DNA of 64,000 bases from Dactylonectria macrodidyma (taxonomy: Eukaryota; Ascomycota; Sordariomycetes; Hypocreales; Nectriaceae). The notes beneath the pieces were generated by a model. It ran no database searches and was not told the DNA's origin. It was given only the letters and a program-made list of their open reading frames with translations. The translations under genes were made by a program, and so were the position numbers. The stretch is from NCBI GenBank assembly GCA_020744425.1, contig JAGMUV010000031.1, positions 124,001-188,000 on the forward strand, given 5' to 3'. This document shows, piece after piece, positions 30,806-40,106 of this stretch; positions within the stretch are counted from its first letter, which is position 1, and each line of letters opens with the position of its first letter.

Positions 30806-33800
30806 CTAATCTAGATCATCATCTGAATCAACCCGAATACTACCGTTTATTTCACCGTCCACAACGAGCCCTCTACCACCATGTGATGATGGTATAATAA
30901 GTCCTTCGCGCAACCAGTTGCCGATACATTCAACCTTCTCCAGATTAGTACATGACATCCTTTCGCGATCCCAGGATAAAGTACGTCTCCCTCCACTAAA
31001 TGCTGACTCGGCATCAGCAGAACCAGGGGGGACAGATAGTATATCGATGGCCATGCGACTGAGACGAGGATATGTCCGAGTCTGATCCCTCTGACACCAC
31101 CAGACAAGAGGAGAGCCTTCATTCTTTATCGGCTGGGTGCGGATAAAGTTTTCGAAGTCATCTACGTCCCTGGTTATGTCCTCAGCGACCATCATCTCGT
31201 CCAGAAGCCGATCAAGCTCGTTTGGCAGTCCCTGCTGCGGGCTAGACGCTTCGCTCGGCAGCTCGGCAGGTCCGAGGGCGGGCGCCATCTTGTATTCTTC
31301 CTCCCAGATTGTACGTGCGTGCTCAATGGCAGTCGCTGCCCATTCCTCCTTCCAGTGTATCTCAAGGTATCGCGCTCGCTTCGACGGATCGAGGAGGAGG
31401 GCAGTTGCATAGATAGGTGACTCCTCAGACATAGTATAGTACTTATCAAGTACGAACCAGCCCATATCAATCGAGTGCAGCATGAGAGGATCGTGTGTCC
31501 CCTCTGCTTCGTAGAGTTCCTATAGAGATAATTAGTAATTGGGCTAGTTAGATGAAAATATGAGATAATAAGTCGCCCACCCTAGTTTTGGCCCACCCCT
31601 GGCTTTGGCCCGCTCTATTTAGCCTACATCGCACAACTGGTACATCGACGTAACTAGGTCGCAACAAAGTCAAATTAAATGGTAAAAATACAAGGAAAAT
31701 CGCATTTGGCGCTCTTTAGTCGCTTTCTTCGTCTGCACTTGAATCTCGCTCCATATAGCGTTTTGTTGGTCGCCGATTGCGTCCCGACCGTCGAGCCAGT
31801 GCCGGCTCCTCTTCCGACTCAGAGCTACTCTCCCCCCCCACGATAATGACCTCTTGTACCGCATTTCTTGCCTTCCGAACACGTTGTTGAGGCTCTCGAT
31901 TAGCTTGTGCAAGTATCTGCGCAAGGCTTGCAAAGCGCTCGTTCGGATCTTGGACGATTTTGCGACGTTTAGGCGGTTTTGCCTGGGCGAGTTGCACCCG
32001 CAAGCGTTCGATCTCACGGTCCCTTAGTATAACCTCCATCGCAACCTTATCCAACGCCGCAGCGGCTTTTCGAATAGACAGTCGTGAAGTGGGAGAGCCG
32101 CTCTTCTCAGCAAATAGCTTTACGACGTCGCCGCCGCGTTTTGGTGTTGAAATATCCGAGGTGACACGTAGTGGTATAGCTGGCCGTTTAGCCACCACGA
32201 CCCATCGAGAATTTAGAGGTTTGGCTACGTTTTTAGGGTATAAGCCTGTCGCCTTCCACCCGGATTGAACGTTTTCCTTTCGAAGACCAATTTCTCGAGC
32301 TTTCGCATAAAATTCGAGAAAGTTTGCCTTTCCAACCTTTGTCGTATCTGTCAAAGCCGTATGCTCGCCAACTAGCCTACGATAGGCCGTTTTTAAACTG
32401 GAAAAGCAGCCGAGATCCAAGGGCTGGAGGACATGGGAAGTATGAGCAGGGAAAAAGAGTAAGTGAACGTTGTTTAGGTAACACATAGTCATAAATTCGT
32501 CCGAGGTATGACTGCCGTGACCGTCGACGATAAGTAGGCGACTATCGGCTGGGTTCTCAGGTTGCGTTTGGGGTAAAAACACCTTCCCTAGCCACTCGAC
32601 AGCAATATCATTGCTTGTCCACCCGTTTTCCGAAAAGGTAGCATGCCAGCCAGGATGCTTAGCTAGGAAATCCTTCTTGAACCATTGTTCTTGGATACTT
32701 TTGGCCTTGAAGATGACCAGGGGGTTCAAAGCGACCCCGAGCGCCGAGATGCACTCCACAATAGACGTCCAAGTCCGGGCATTTATCGTTTTGACTGGTA
32801 CCGCGTTAGGATTCTCCTGCGAGGAGCCGATAACAAGCCCGTTAATGCCTTGGCCCTCCATAATGCCGCCCTCGTCGGCGTTGTACCTCCGCCGGGGAGG
32901 GACCCAGCTCACAGTCTCGTATAGGTTGAACAAGTGCCTGATATTATCCGGAGTGGCCGCATTTATACGTTTCCAGTCAGTTCGACGGCCTAACTTTGTC
33001 TTGACGGCTAAATGGCGCTCCACGAAGTGACTGGACCACTTCCTCCCTAGGGGCTTGTGGTCACCTTGTTGTTTAAGCACGCTGCTAGCGATTGCTCGCA
33101 CTTGTGCGTGTGTTGGCGCGTAACCGAGGGCCTCCTGCCGCAAAATCCATTGCTTAAGATGTTCTTCCTGATTGGCTGTGAGCCGCTGCTGGTCGTCGTG
33201 TGCCGTACGTTGAGGTTGGGCACCATTAAGGCGGGCGCGAAGTGTCCCTCTTGGTACTCCATGGCGTGTGGCAGCGGTCCTGACGGCAACACCATTCCTG
33301 ACGTCCACGATGGCGTTTTGTAGGTCCTGCTCTGTATATTCAGGCATTTCGAACACGGAGAGGAAAATACAAAAGAAAGTAAGTCAATTGGTGAAAAATC
33401 CGATTTTTAACAATTTATTGTAGGTGGTAGCGCGGATCTGACGCGTGCGGCGGAGCGCGTTTTTGGGGTGGGCCAAAGCCAGGGGTGGGCCATAACTAGG
33501 GTGGGCGACTTACCTTCTTCTGCTCGTAATGGCGAAGTAGTATATCCATGATCATAAGGTTTTGCGAGAGCGTCGTCGTCGCGCCTTGAGCCCACAAAGT
33601 GGTAGATGTGAAAGGTTGGAGAAATGCGTGTGTTTTCTCTAGGTAATCCCAATCCGAAGAGGTGAGAAGATTATCACCTAGAGCATTGTCATAGTCAAGC
33701 AGGAACTGCTTTACTAGCTGCTTTTTCCTTATCAGATTGTCGATCATCCTGTACCATGAATTCCAGCGCGTATCATTATCAATACCGAGCCGTAATTTGA

Positions 33801-35180
33801 TGCGCTCGTCCCATGCATCACTGTGGATAGATGAGTTACGTAGCCACAGCCCGATCCGATGTAGTTTGCGCTGCGCTAGCATCATAATCCAGCCCTTCCT
33901 TCTGGTGGTGCCGTCTGACCTATTATCTGGTCTTGATGGAGGATTTCCCTTCTGAATGGAAGCCTTTTTGGATGCGACGCCGCCAGGATGCCTCGTCTGA
34001 GCTCCCATCTGATCTGGCTGGTTTGGTGTATCACCACCAGACGCGTCGTTCAGGATGAAGTTGAACCGTTCGTAGAGCTCATCCCCAGTGATATCGCTAG
34101 CGGCATCAAGGGCGGCTTGAAGTGCTTCACGTGAAGACGCGAAAAGAAAGGCTTGAAGGGATAAGTTGATAATATGAGGGATACAGCGGATACGGTGTCG
34201 TTTCGGATCCCAGTTGATCTACAATAGATTAGTCGACTAGCTAGGTAAAAGAATAAGGCAGGAGTATGACGTACCTGAAGATCCCGCTTCAGCCTGGTTG
34301 ACAAATGCTGCAAACACGTGTCGTTTGACGTCGCATTATCGCCAGTATGACAGCCGAGTTGATTCGTGATACCGTACAAGACAAGTGTTGAGAAGATAAG
34401 TCGAGATTGATGTTCGCCAGAATGGCTATGTCGAATCTCCAGTAGGCTCAGAAGTGCTCTCCTAGGCTGGTAATCCTTGTCGACCCATCGTGCACATACT
34501 GCGAGTACACCATGGCGATGTGGCGATGTCCAGAGATCAGATGAGATGTGGACCTTCGAAACGGCGCTCTGTAGCCTAGCCTTCAACTGCGACTGATATA
34601 GGCTAAAGTTTGCTGTAATATGACGCATTGCCTCGTGCCGTGATGTCATGAGAAGGTCCTCAATCGCGGGATTACAGGCTAGCATGATGTCCTGCATCTC
34701 ATCCCATGTAACTGCCGAAAAGGGTAGTCGACGACGTGTGAGAAGGGCCACCATACTCTCAGTATAGCGCTGGGGATCGAACACTCTGCGGAGGGCTGAT
34801 TCTGATGGGATTGTTGTATAATAATCGCCGAGCCTAGCCTGCTTTAATGGAGGACCAATGTCTGATGATCGGTCGGGTATCGTATTACCCGAAGAGTTAA
34901 TGGCATCGCTGTGTTTGCGCTTCGCATGGTATATCGCGTTGTCTCGTTTCGGATTTGACCAGGCCTGATCTGAGGAACAGAGAAGACATTCATAGACTAC
35001 TCCTCCCTTCGTTCTGCGTTTCCCTGATGGTCCTAACTGGCCCTTATTCGGATATTTCGCGCGGAATATGCAATCGAAGTTCAGGACTTCAGATGGTGTT
35101 GATTCTGCATCAACAGCAGGATCAATACTCGCCTGGGACTTTGAGGTGCCATCCGCAGGTTGCTGTGATGAAGAGGCCAT
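30806..35180 (-). CDS. hAT transposase 2 (774 aa), intron 2 carrying a Fot1-like element
   Basis: The exons are 35180-34275, 34218-33514 and 31519-30806, totalling 2325 nt. Intron 1 is 56 bp; intron 2 now spans 31520-33513 because a 1940-bp transposon sits in it. The N-terminus holds a BED-type zinc finger (CLLCSS...HAKRKH), the middle an RNase H-like core (SSDLWTS, TGDNATSND), and the C-terminus the hATC block (SADAESAFSGGRR). Without the insertion intron 2 would be about 50 bp with a TACTAA-type branch point. The coding frame is fully open, so the gene could still work if the enlarged intron is spliced. A Helitron lies 22 bp upstream of the ATG. Confidence 0.85.
31571..33510 (-). mobile_element. 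Fot1-like element 2 nested in a hAT intron (1940 bp)
   Basis: Inverted repeats of about 41 bp begin AGTCGCCCACCCTAGTT and contain the internal repeat TGGCCCACCCC/TGGCTTTGGCCC. TA duplications flank it (31569-31570 and 33511-33512). It lies in the same orientation as the host hAT gene. The transposase frame is open. Confidence 0.93.
31716..33356 (-). CDS. Fot1-like DDE transposase (546 aa)
   Basis: A psq HTH (residues ~8-45) and a CENP-B HTH (~60-120, GRKWSSHFVERH) precede the DDE core. The triad is Asp161 (YNADEGG), Asp278 (LIVDGHGSH) and Asp314 (QPLDLG), again DD35D. The C-terminal third has a coiled region (REIERLRVQLAQ) and an acidic/basic tail. There are no stops or shifts. It would mobilise the 1940-bp element. 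It is distinct in sequence from the 26-kb pogo protein but close to the decayed copy at 54 kb. Confidence 0.92.
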   Translation of the reverse strand: MFEMPEYTEQDLQNAIVDVRNGVAVRTAATRHGVPRGTLRARLNGAQPQRTAHDDQQRLTANQEEHLKQWILRQEALGYAPTHAQVRAIASSVLKQQGDHKPLGRKWSSHFVERHLAVKTKLGRRTDWKRINAATPDNIRHLFNLYETVSWVPPRRRYNADEGGIMEGQGINGLVIGSSQENPNAVPVKTINARTWTSIVECISALGVALNPLVIFKAKSIQEQWFKKDFLAKHPGWHATFSENGWTSNDIAVEWLGKVFLPQTQPENPADSRLLIVDGHGSHTSDEFMTMCYLNNVHLLFFPAHTSHVLQPLDLGCFSSLKTAYRRLVGEHTALTDTTKVGKANFLEFYAKAREIGLRKENVQSGWKATGLYPKNVAKPLNSRWVVVAKRPAIPLRVTSDISTPKRGGDVVKLFAEKSGSPTSRLSIRKAAAALDKVAMEVILRDREIERLRVQLAQAKPPKRRKIVQDPNERFASLAQILAQANREPQQRVRKARNAVQEVIIVGGESSSESEEEPALARRSGRNRRPTKRYMERDSSADEESD

Positions 35181-35309
35181 AATTGAGGAGTAGAGGCTCG
35201 AAAAAATACTACGTCACCCCATGCACATTGGAGCGGCGATGGGGTGCATGGGGTAGCCTCAGCCGAAGGCTGTTTGTCCGCGGGCCGGGAAGCTAGTACT
35301 ACTACTGCA

Positions 35310-35990
35310 TTATCTACGTACTGATCCATTGCCATGGCCATTCTTGGTATTATGTGACATGTACGGATTCCGTGTGAGCACCTGTCGTTTCCTAAGCTCC
35401 TGATCCCTCATCTTCATCTTCATGCCATCCGCGCCGGGGCCGACGTTCTTAGCCATGACCTGGATGACTGGCCGGCTGAGGCGGTCGAGGTGATAGTGGT
35501 TATATTCGTTCACCCTATCTTTAGTGGCATATACTCGTAAGGCGTTGACAAACCTTGCGACCTCTTGATCGTCTAGTTTTGCCTGTACGCGGCTGGAAAG
35601 GAGCTTCCAGGACTCCACAGATAGTTGAAGCAGCCGCAATTCCCCGAGAGCTAGGCGGAATGCCTCCTGATCGTCGCCACGCTGCCGCTGGACAACTTTC
35701 AAGAAGACCGATTTATCGAATCGCCTATATGCGTTTCTGCCCTTAATCTCTACTCCCTGAACCTCTTTATCGTAATAAAGCGGCTTCTGCAGCACAGGGG
35801 GAAGCTGAAAGAAGTCACCAACCAACAGGATGTTCAGGCCGCCAAAGAACTCTTCGTTCTTATTCGGGAACGCCTCTCGGAGACGGTCATCGATCCAAGA
35901 TAGCTGACGCAGTCCTAGCATGCTCTTCTCGTCAATGATTAGATACTTGATATCTTTAAGCTTCTTCTCGCGGTCGATCTTGGCTGGCAT
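35310..35990 (-). pseudogene. Helitron Pif1-type helicase fragment
   Basis: The open frame of 226 codons begins inside the helicase. It carries motif II (YLIIDEKSMLG) and the following GGLNILLVGDFFQLPPV block, typical of Pif1-like Helitron helicases. It then jumps to the C-terminal KMKMRDQELRKRQVL tail. The Walker A region and the Rep nuclease are absent, and the conserved LSYVAISRVK block is deleted. It is a remnant of an autonomous RepHel. Confidence 0.8.
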
Positions 35991-36136
35991 CTACATTCTG
36001 TGGTTAGCCCGAAGTACTGCGACCATTAAGTAAGAATATCTGCCCCAGGCCCCTCCGAACCTTTAAACGCGCCGAGTTGAGATATTGAGGGAGTTAGTGA
36101 CATAGTCTCCCCTGCACGGCGTCGTGAACGATCGCC

Positions 36137-36805
36137 TCACTGGATAGCAGCCCGCTTGGCCCTTGCGCCAGCCATGGAGGAATTGTCCTGTGAGTCTCTC
36201 CCGCACTGGAGGAATCTAGGAGCCAAGTCAGAGTGACCTATATGAGACGTGCTGCTTCGGATAGTAGACGGATCAGAATGTGAGGCGGTTAGTAGTGTCG
36301 GCTGCACAGGAGGTGAGGGAGCTATTGTACGGAAGAGCCGCGAGCTTTGTTGGGTTGGTGGAATTGGCGTCCCCAACACTACACGCGGCTGGCTAATCGA
36401 CGCCCCGGATAACGTCTTCGCTATATGACATTGCCGTAGCCTCTCTGGCGACGTAGGCTGGGTTCCGAGTCTGTCATTAAGAGGCGATAGGCCAGCATCT
36501 TCTTCAGTTCTTTTCGGAGCGGGACTCTCAGTTGAAGAAGGACCGACGGCGAGGTTTCTTAATGTCAGGATCGCGCCTTTGGATCTGGAACGCTTCACTT
36601 AGTTAGTATTGAATGTCTTGCGGAGTGGGGAGACAGGGCTGACATGAGAATTGCACCGACTACGACATTCCAGGCAGTTCTTGGTGTTCCCAGCAGATTT
36701 CCGTTTGCTGACGAAGTCACCAGCCGGTTTCTTCTCGCCACAGCGGGCACAGACAATGGACACTAAGTCATCTTGAAGCCCTTGAGGAGTAGACTTCGGA
36801 TGCAT
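36137..36805 (-). pseudogene. Helitron RepHel N-terminal fragment
   Basis: Two consecutive frames separated by a stop at 36599-36601. The first (36805-36602) has a four-cysteine zinc motif (CARCGEKK...NCLEC). The second (36598-36137) is Ser/Pro-rich with no known domain. The same pair with the same stop position occurs in Helitron D (45372-44566). An ACTAAC sequence at that point could be a branch site, so a real intron may span it. Confidence 0.65.
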
Positions 36806-37486
36806 TACTCAATGACGCAAGACATGAAGATGCGTTGAGTGAACGAAGTTTCCATGCCAAGCGAATGCCAAGCGAAATTCCGAGTAAACAAGCCAGGGGG
36901 ACTGCTAGCTGGCAAGCTAGGCCCACTTTTTATGAGCCGTCGTCCAGTTGCTCCTCGTTTTGTGGCCGTCCATACAAAATTTAAACCAATCAGAGACCGA
37001 GAAACTTATTAATCCCTGTCCGCACCAAACCCTCATTATTGGGAAAACTTAAACTTATGGATTAATGTACTGTAGAAGGGGATTCGGGCGCTGGATTGCA
37101 AATTTTGAAGTGCAGGGTGACCACGGACCACCGGTCCCATGTTACCAGCTGACCTTAAAAAAAATAAACTCTAGCCATTTCTTTATACGTTGAAGGCGAC
37201 GGCTTGCGAATAGGTTCAAGAATGACTGAAATCTATGTAAGTGAACTTGGTGAGTTTTGTATGGAAAGGCCATTTTTTTGGTTACCGAAAGGGGTGTTAC
37301 AGAAAGGGGGGGGTGCATGGTACTACCGTAGAAACTCAGTTATCTCGCCCAACTAGCGTGCCCCGCTGGGATGCAGATCCTGCCGCCCGCGAAATTTAGC
37401 CGAGAGCCAGTTCCAACTTCCGAACCCAACCTTCGGCTGCGTCACAACGCCGCCAACGCGTCACGGCGTCGCCCTTGACGATAAAA

Positions 37487-37917
37487 ATGACTGCTGCCGG
37501 CTTCTTGGATGTAATATGTGTGTTTTTGGTGTTGCAAATCATCTATTGAGGCTCTGCACTAACCAATCAGATGTCACAGACGATTTCGAGACCGCTGCCT
37601 GCTTCGAGCTCGGACAGACCTACCGCCTTGTGTACCGGCAGCCCTCGACGCCAGATCAGAATACCGGTATTTCCCTTACAAAAGATGGCTCTCATTATGC
37701 TTGGGTCAGGGAGGCCAGTCGGCCCTTAGTCGAGGATGTCCTGCAGGCCGGGAAGTTGGTGTTTTGCCGGCCTGAGCGCTACGGAAAGAGGTGGAAGAAG
37801 ATGGACTGGCGTCTAGGGATTGAGAGGGAATGGCAGGAGGGAAATGCATTCTTTTGGCAAGATAATGATGACACTATATCTCCTGAGGATGCTGATCATC
37901 CTAGCCGCAATAGATAG
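37487..37917 (+). CDS. Accessory ORF inside pogo-like element 3 (~125 aa)
   Basis: The preferred model has exon 1 at 37487-37517 and exon 2 at 37571-37917, joined over a 53-bp intron (GTGTGT, CTAAC branch, CAG). An unspliced ATG at 37516 is the alternative. The protein has a folded-looking centre (FELGQTYRLVYRQ, GSHYAWVREASRPLVED, RYGKRWKKMDWRLGIEREW) and an acidic tail. I do not recognise the family. It lies wholly inside the element and converges on the transposase, so it is either a captured host gene or an accessory factor. Confidence 0.6.
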
Positions 37918-39616
37918 TCTCCCTGACCTCTGATGCTCGAGATCTCTGCGAGTCATGCTCCTGGAGCCGTCTCACGAGTTCTGCCTTCTTCCCTGACACC
38001 TTGAGACCTCGAGTCTTTAGCTTCGTCTGCAGATCCTTGACACGCTGCTGATGGTATCTTCTCATCGTTAACAGGTCATCGTCATCCATCGCAATCATCT
38101 CCTCATCGTCAAGGAAAGGATCTACCTCATCCTCTAGCTGGACTATAATTTCCTCCGCCACCTCCCACCCGGTGAAGTCAATCTCTTCCGCCGGGATATC
38201 CTTAATCCTAATAAAGGTATCCTCGAGACCGTCTGGCCGTACACTTATTCCGGTGTTCAGGAACGCCTTTTTCACCATCTCTGCCTTGGCGATGAGCCGT
38301 TGAGTAGCTGCTGCCACGATGTGCGTTGTCATAATCCGTTTATCGCTGACAGACCACGTAAAATCCGGCCCTTCCTCGCTCTCTTTGCGTTCCACATACT
38401 CATCAGTTGCCTCCTCAAGCCACTGCTTATACGGCTTATTAATTGCGGTATCGAGAGGTTGCACAAGACTTGTACAACCTCCTGGGATAAGCGCTAACGT
38501 GATATTCTGTTCCCTAAGTTTTCTCTTGATCTCCTCGGTGTTATGGAACGTGGCTGCATCCATAACCAAGAGCGTATCTTCATTATCTTCCGATGCCAAG
38601 GGCGTAAGCTCCTCTTCAATCCATTGTAAGAGAAGCTCCTCGTTATTATACGCGGTTTTGTTGAACTCCACAGTGACGTCAGGATGGTAGTGATGCGATT
38701 CCTTTTCGTAAATTTGACCGCCTTCCTCGGTAGGTACGCCATGGAAAATGAGTTTGGGTTTAAGTCTGTGAATTCCGTCTGCAAAAATGTACAACACTAA
38801 GGTTGCTTGTCTTTTGTTCCATCCACTGCGGTCAGTGTGGCCAGAAACAGTCTTCGAACCCTGTATCTCCCACGTTGATCCGTCAAGAAATTCGAAAGGA
38901 ATTGGGGTCTCGTCGAGGTTAAGTATAAGGCGTTTACGGAATCGTCTTTTTGGCGAGTGTAACATCACTGTAAAGGCGCGATGTTGGGATCCAACTGATG
39001 AGACGCGTCTGATGAATCGTAAGAACTTATTCACTATATTGATATAGTCTTCTGGGCGCTTGGTTGACTGCTTCGTAATCCGACGCTTTACGATATTGTG
39101 ACGCCGGAGAAAGCCGCGATACCAACCAACGGAGAATGTAAATTGGTTGGGAAAACTCGGGTATAATTCCTTAAAAATTGACCGTGACTTCATACGGAAC
39201 CACGAGGTCGTCACAACCTTAGATTTTGACCTGCGCTCTCGGAATAGCTTATACAGCTCTCCCTCAAGCCCTGGCCATTGGGGGGCATAACCACGGGTTC
39301 TATCTTCAACGTGAGACTCACTGTAAGCCACCTTCCATCCATGGATCGTACGATGCGGGATTTTAAAGTAAGCTTCAGCATCCCTTGCCGTGGGCGTAAC
39401 CAACGTGCCTCGGACCAAGAGACGATGATGAATTAGCCACATGACGACCTCCTCTTTTTTCCTCTTCGTGTACGAGCGTTGCTGACGCCGAGCCGGCTTC
39501 GTGACCTTATACTGACGATCCTTGAGCGGCGTTGGCTTGGGACCACGCGTCTTGGGCCTGGCCAAAATATCCCAAGTTGGGATATTAGGATCAATCTCCT
39601 GAAGGGGCGGCATCAT
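37901..39616 (-). CDS. DDE transposase with C-terminal SAP domain (571 aa)
   Basis: The N-terminal ~200 residues are basic, with HTH-like segments (KRKKEEVVMWLIHHRLL and HRTIHGWKVAYSE). The DDE core has Asp235 (LNLDETP), Asp353 (LVMDAATFHN) and Asp389 (LVQPLDTA), giving DD35D. An acidic stretch (~480-510) precedes a SAP-type motif near residues 525-555 (LQTKLKTRGLKVSGKKAELV), a DNA/chromatin-binding helix pair. It moves the surrounding element by cut-and-paste at TA. No frame damage is seen. Confidence 0.9.
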   Translation of the reverse strand: MMPPLQEIDPNIPTWDILARPKTRGPKPTPLKDRQYKVTKPARRQQRSYTKRKKEEVVMWLIHHRLLVRGTLVTPTARDAEAYFKIPHRTIHGWKVAYSESHVEDRTRGYAPQWPGLEGELYKLFRERRSKSKVVTTSWFRMKSRSIFKELYPSFPNQFTFSVGWYRGFLRRHNIVKRRITKQSTKRPEDYINIVNKFLRFIRRVSSVGSQHRAFTVMLHSPKRRFRKRLILNLDETPIPFEFLDGSTWEIQGSKTVSGHTDRSGWNKRQATLVLYIFADGIHRLKPKLIFHGVPTEEGGQIYEKESHHYHPDVTVEFNKTAYNNEELLLQWIEEELTPLASEDNEDTLLVMDAATFHNTEEIKRKLREQNITLALIPGGCTSLVQPLDTAINKPYKQWLEEATDEYVERKESEEGPDFTWSVSDKRIMTTHIVAAATQRLIAKAEMVKKAFLNTGISVRPDGLEDTFIRIKDIPAEEIDFTGWEVAEEIIVQLEDEVDPFLDDEEMIAMDDDDLLTMRRYHQQRVKDLQTKLKTRGLKVSGKKAELVRRLQEHDSQRSRASEVRETIYCG

Positions 39617-39833
39617 GCGAAAAAACGGCTTAATTTGAGCTTCAATTGAGGAAGAATGTCAGGAAACAAAAAGTGTGGGAATTATCCCAATGGAGACCCC
39701 AGAACTTTTTGATATCCTACCCCTCAGTTCTAGCCCTCACACTAATTGTATGAGGAATAGATCTGCATTACAGTGGGGCGCCAAGTCTTTTAGTCTCACG
39801 CTACTTGGGCGAGATAACTGAGTTTCTACGGTA

Positions 39834-40106
39834 CTTCCTCCCTCAAGGCACAACTACTTTGTTGACCCATACCCACGTTCGCCCCGTGATACCCCCATTT
39901 GAATACACGTCACGATAGCCACGCTGGCAAGTTCACAAATACCGACCCAGCCTTAGCCTATAAAACCGGGTTGCCTGCTCTCTGCCGCCAGGTAAAAGCA
40001 TCAGATTGTCCGATAGCCATTTATCTGCTCAACCGTTCTGGCTGGCACAGCTTGCCCTTGGACACCCATAAATAAGAGCACAAGGTCGGGCAAGACCGCA
40101 CAAGAA
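39834..40106 (+). promoter_or_regulatory. Presumed promoter of the ankyrin gene
   Basis: A TATAAAA box at 39959-39965 lies 148 bp before the ATG. The reading frame of the gene is closed upstream by a TAG at 40014, which supports the chosen start. Nothing else is seen in this stretch. Confidence 0.5.

Larger units (their letters stand above)
35203..37075 (-). mobile_element. Helitron C, internally deleted, 5' tip not recognisable
   Basis: On the minus strand it ends at 35203 with the same hairpin and GTAGTATTTT as the other copies, preceded by the subterminal CAGCCTTCGGCTGA. The 5' end near 37045-37075 keeps the ATGAGGGTTTGGTGC region but lacks the TCAGCCGAAGGCTG tip, so it is truncated or belongs to a variant. 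It contains an N-terminal zinc-region piece and a larger helicase piece than A and B. Confidence 0.8.
37326..39831 (-). mobile_element. pogo-like element 3 with two genes (2506 bp)
   Basis: The inverted ends begin CCGTAGAAACTCAGTTATC and extend at least 27 bp. TA duplications flank them (37324-37325 and 39832-39833). Besides the transposase it holds a second, convergent gene at 37487-37917. The two coding regions overlap by 17 bp at their 3' ends. Confidence 0.9.
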
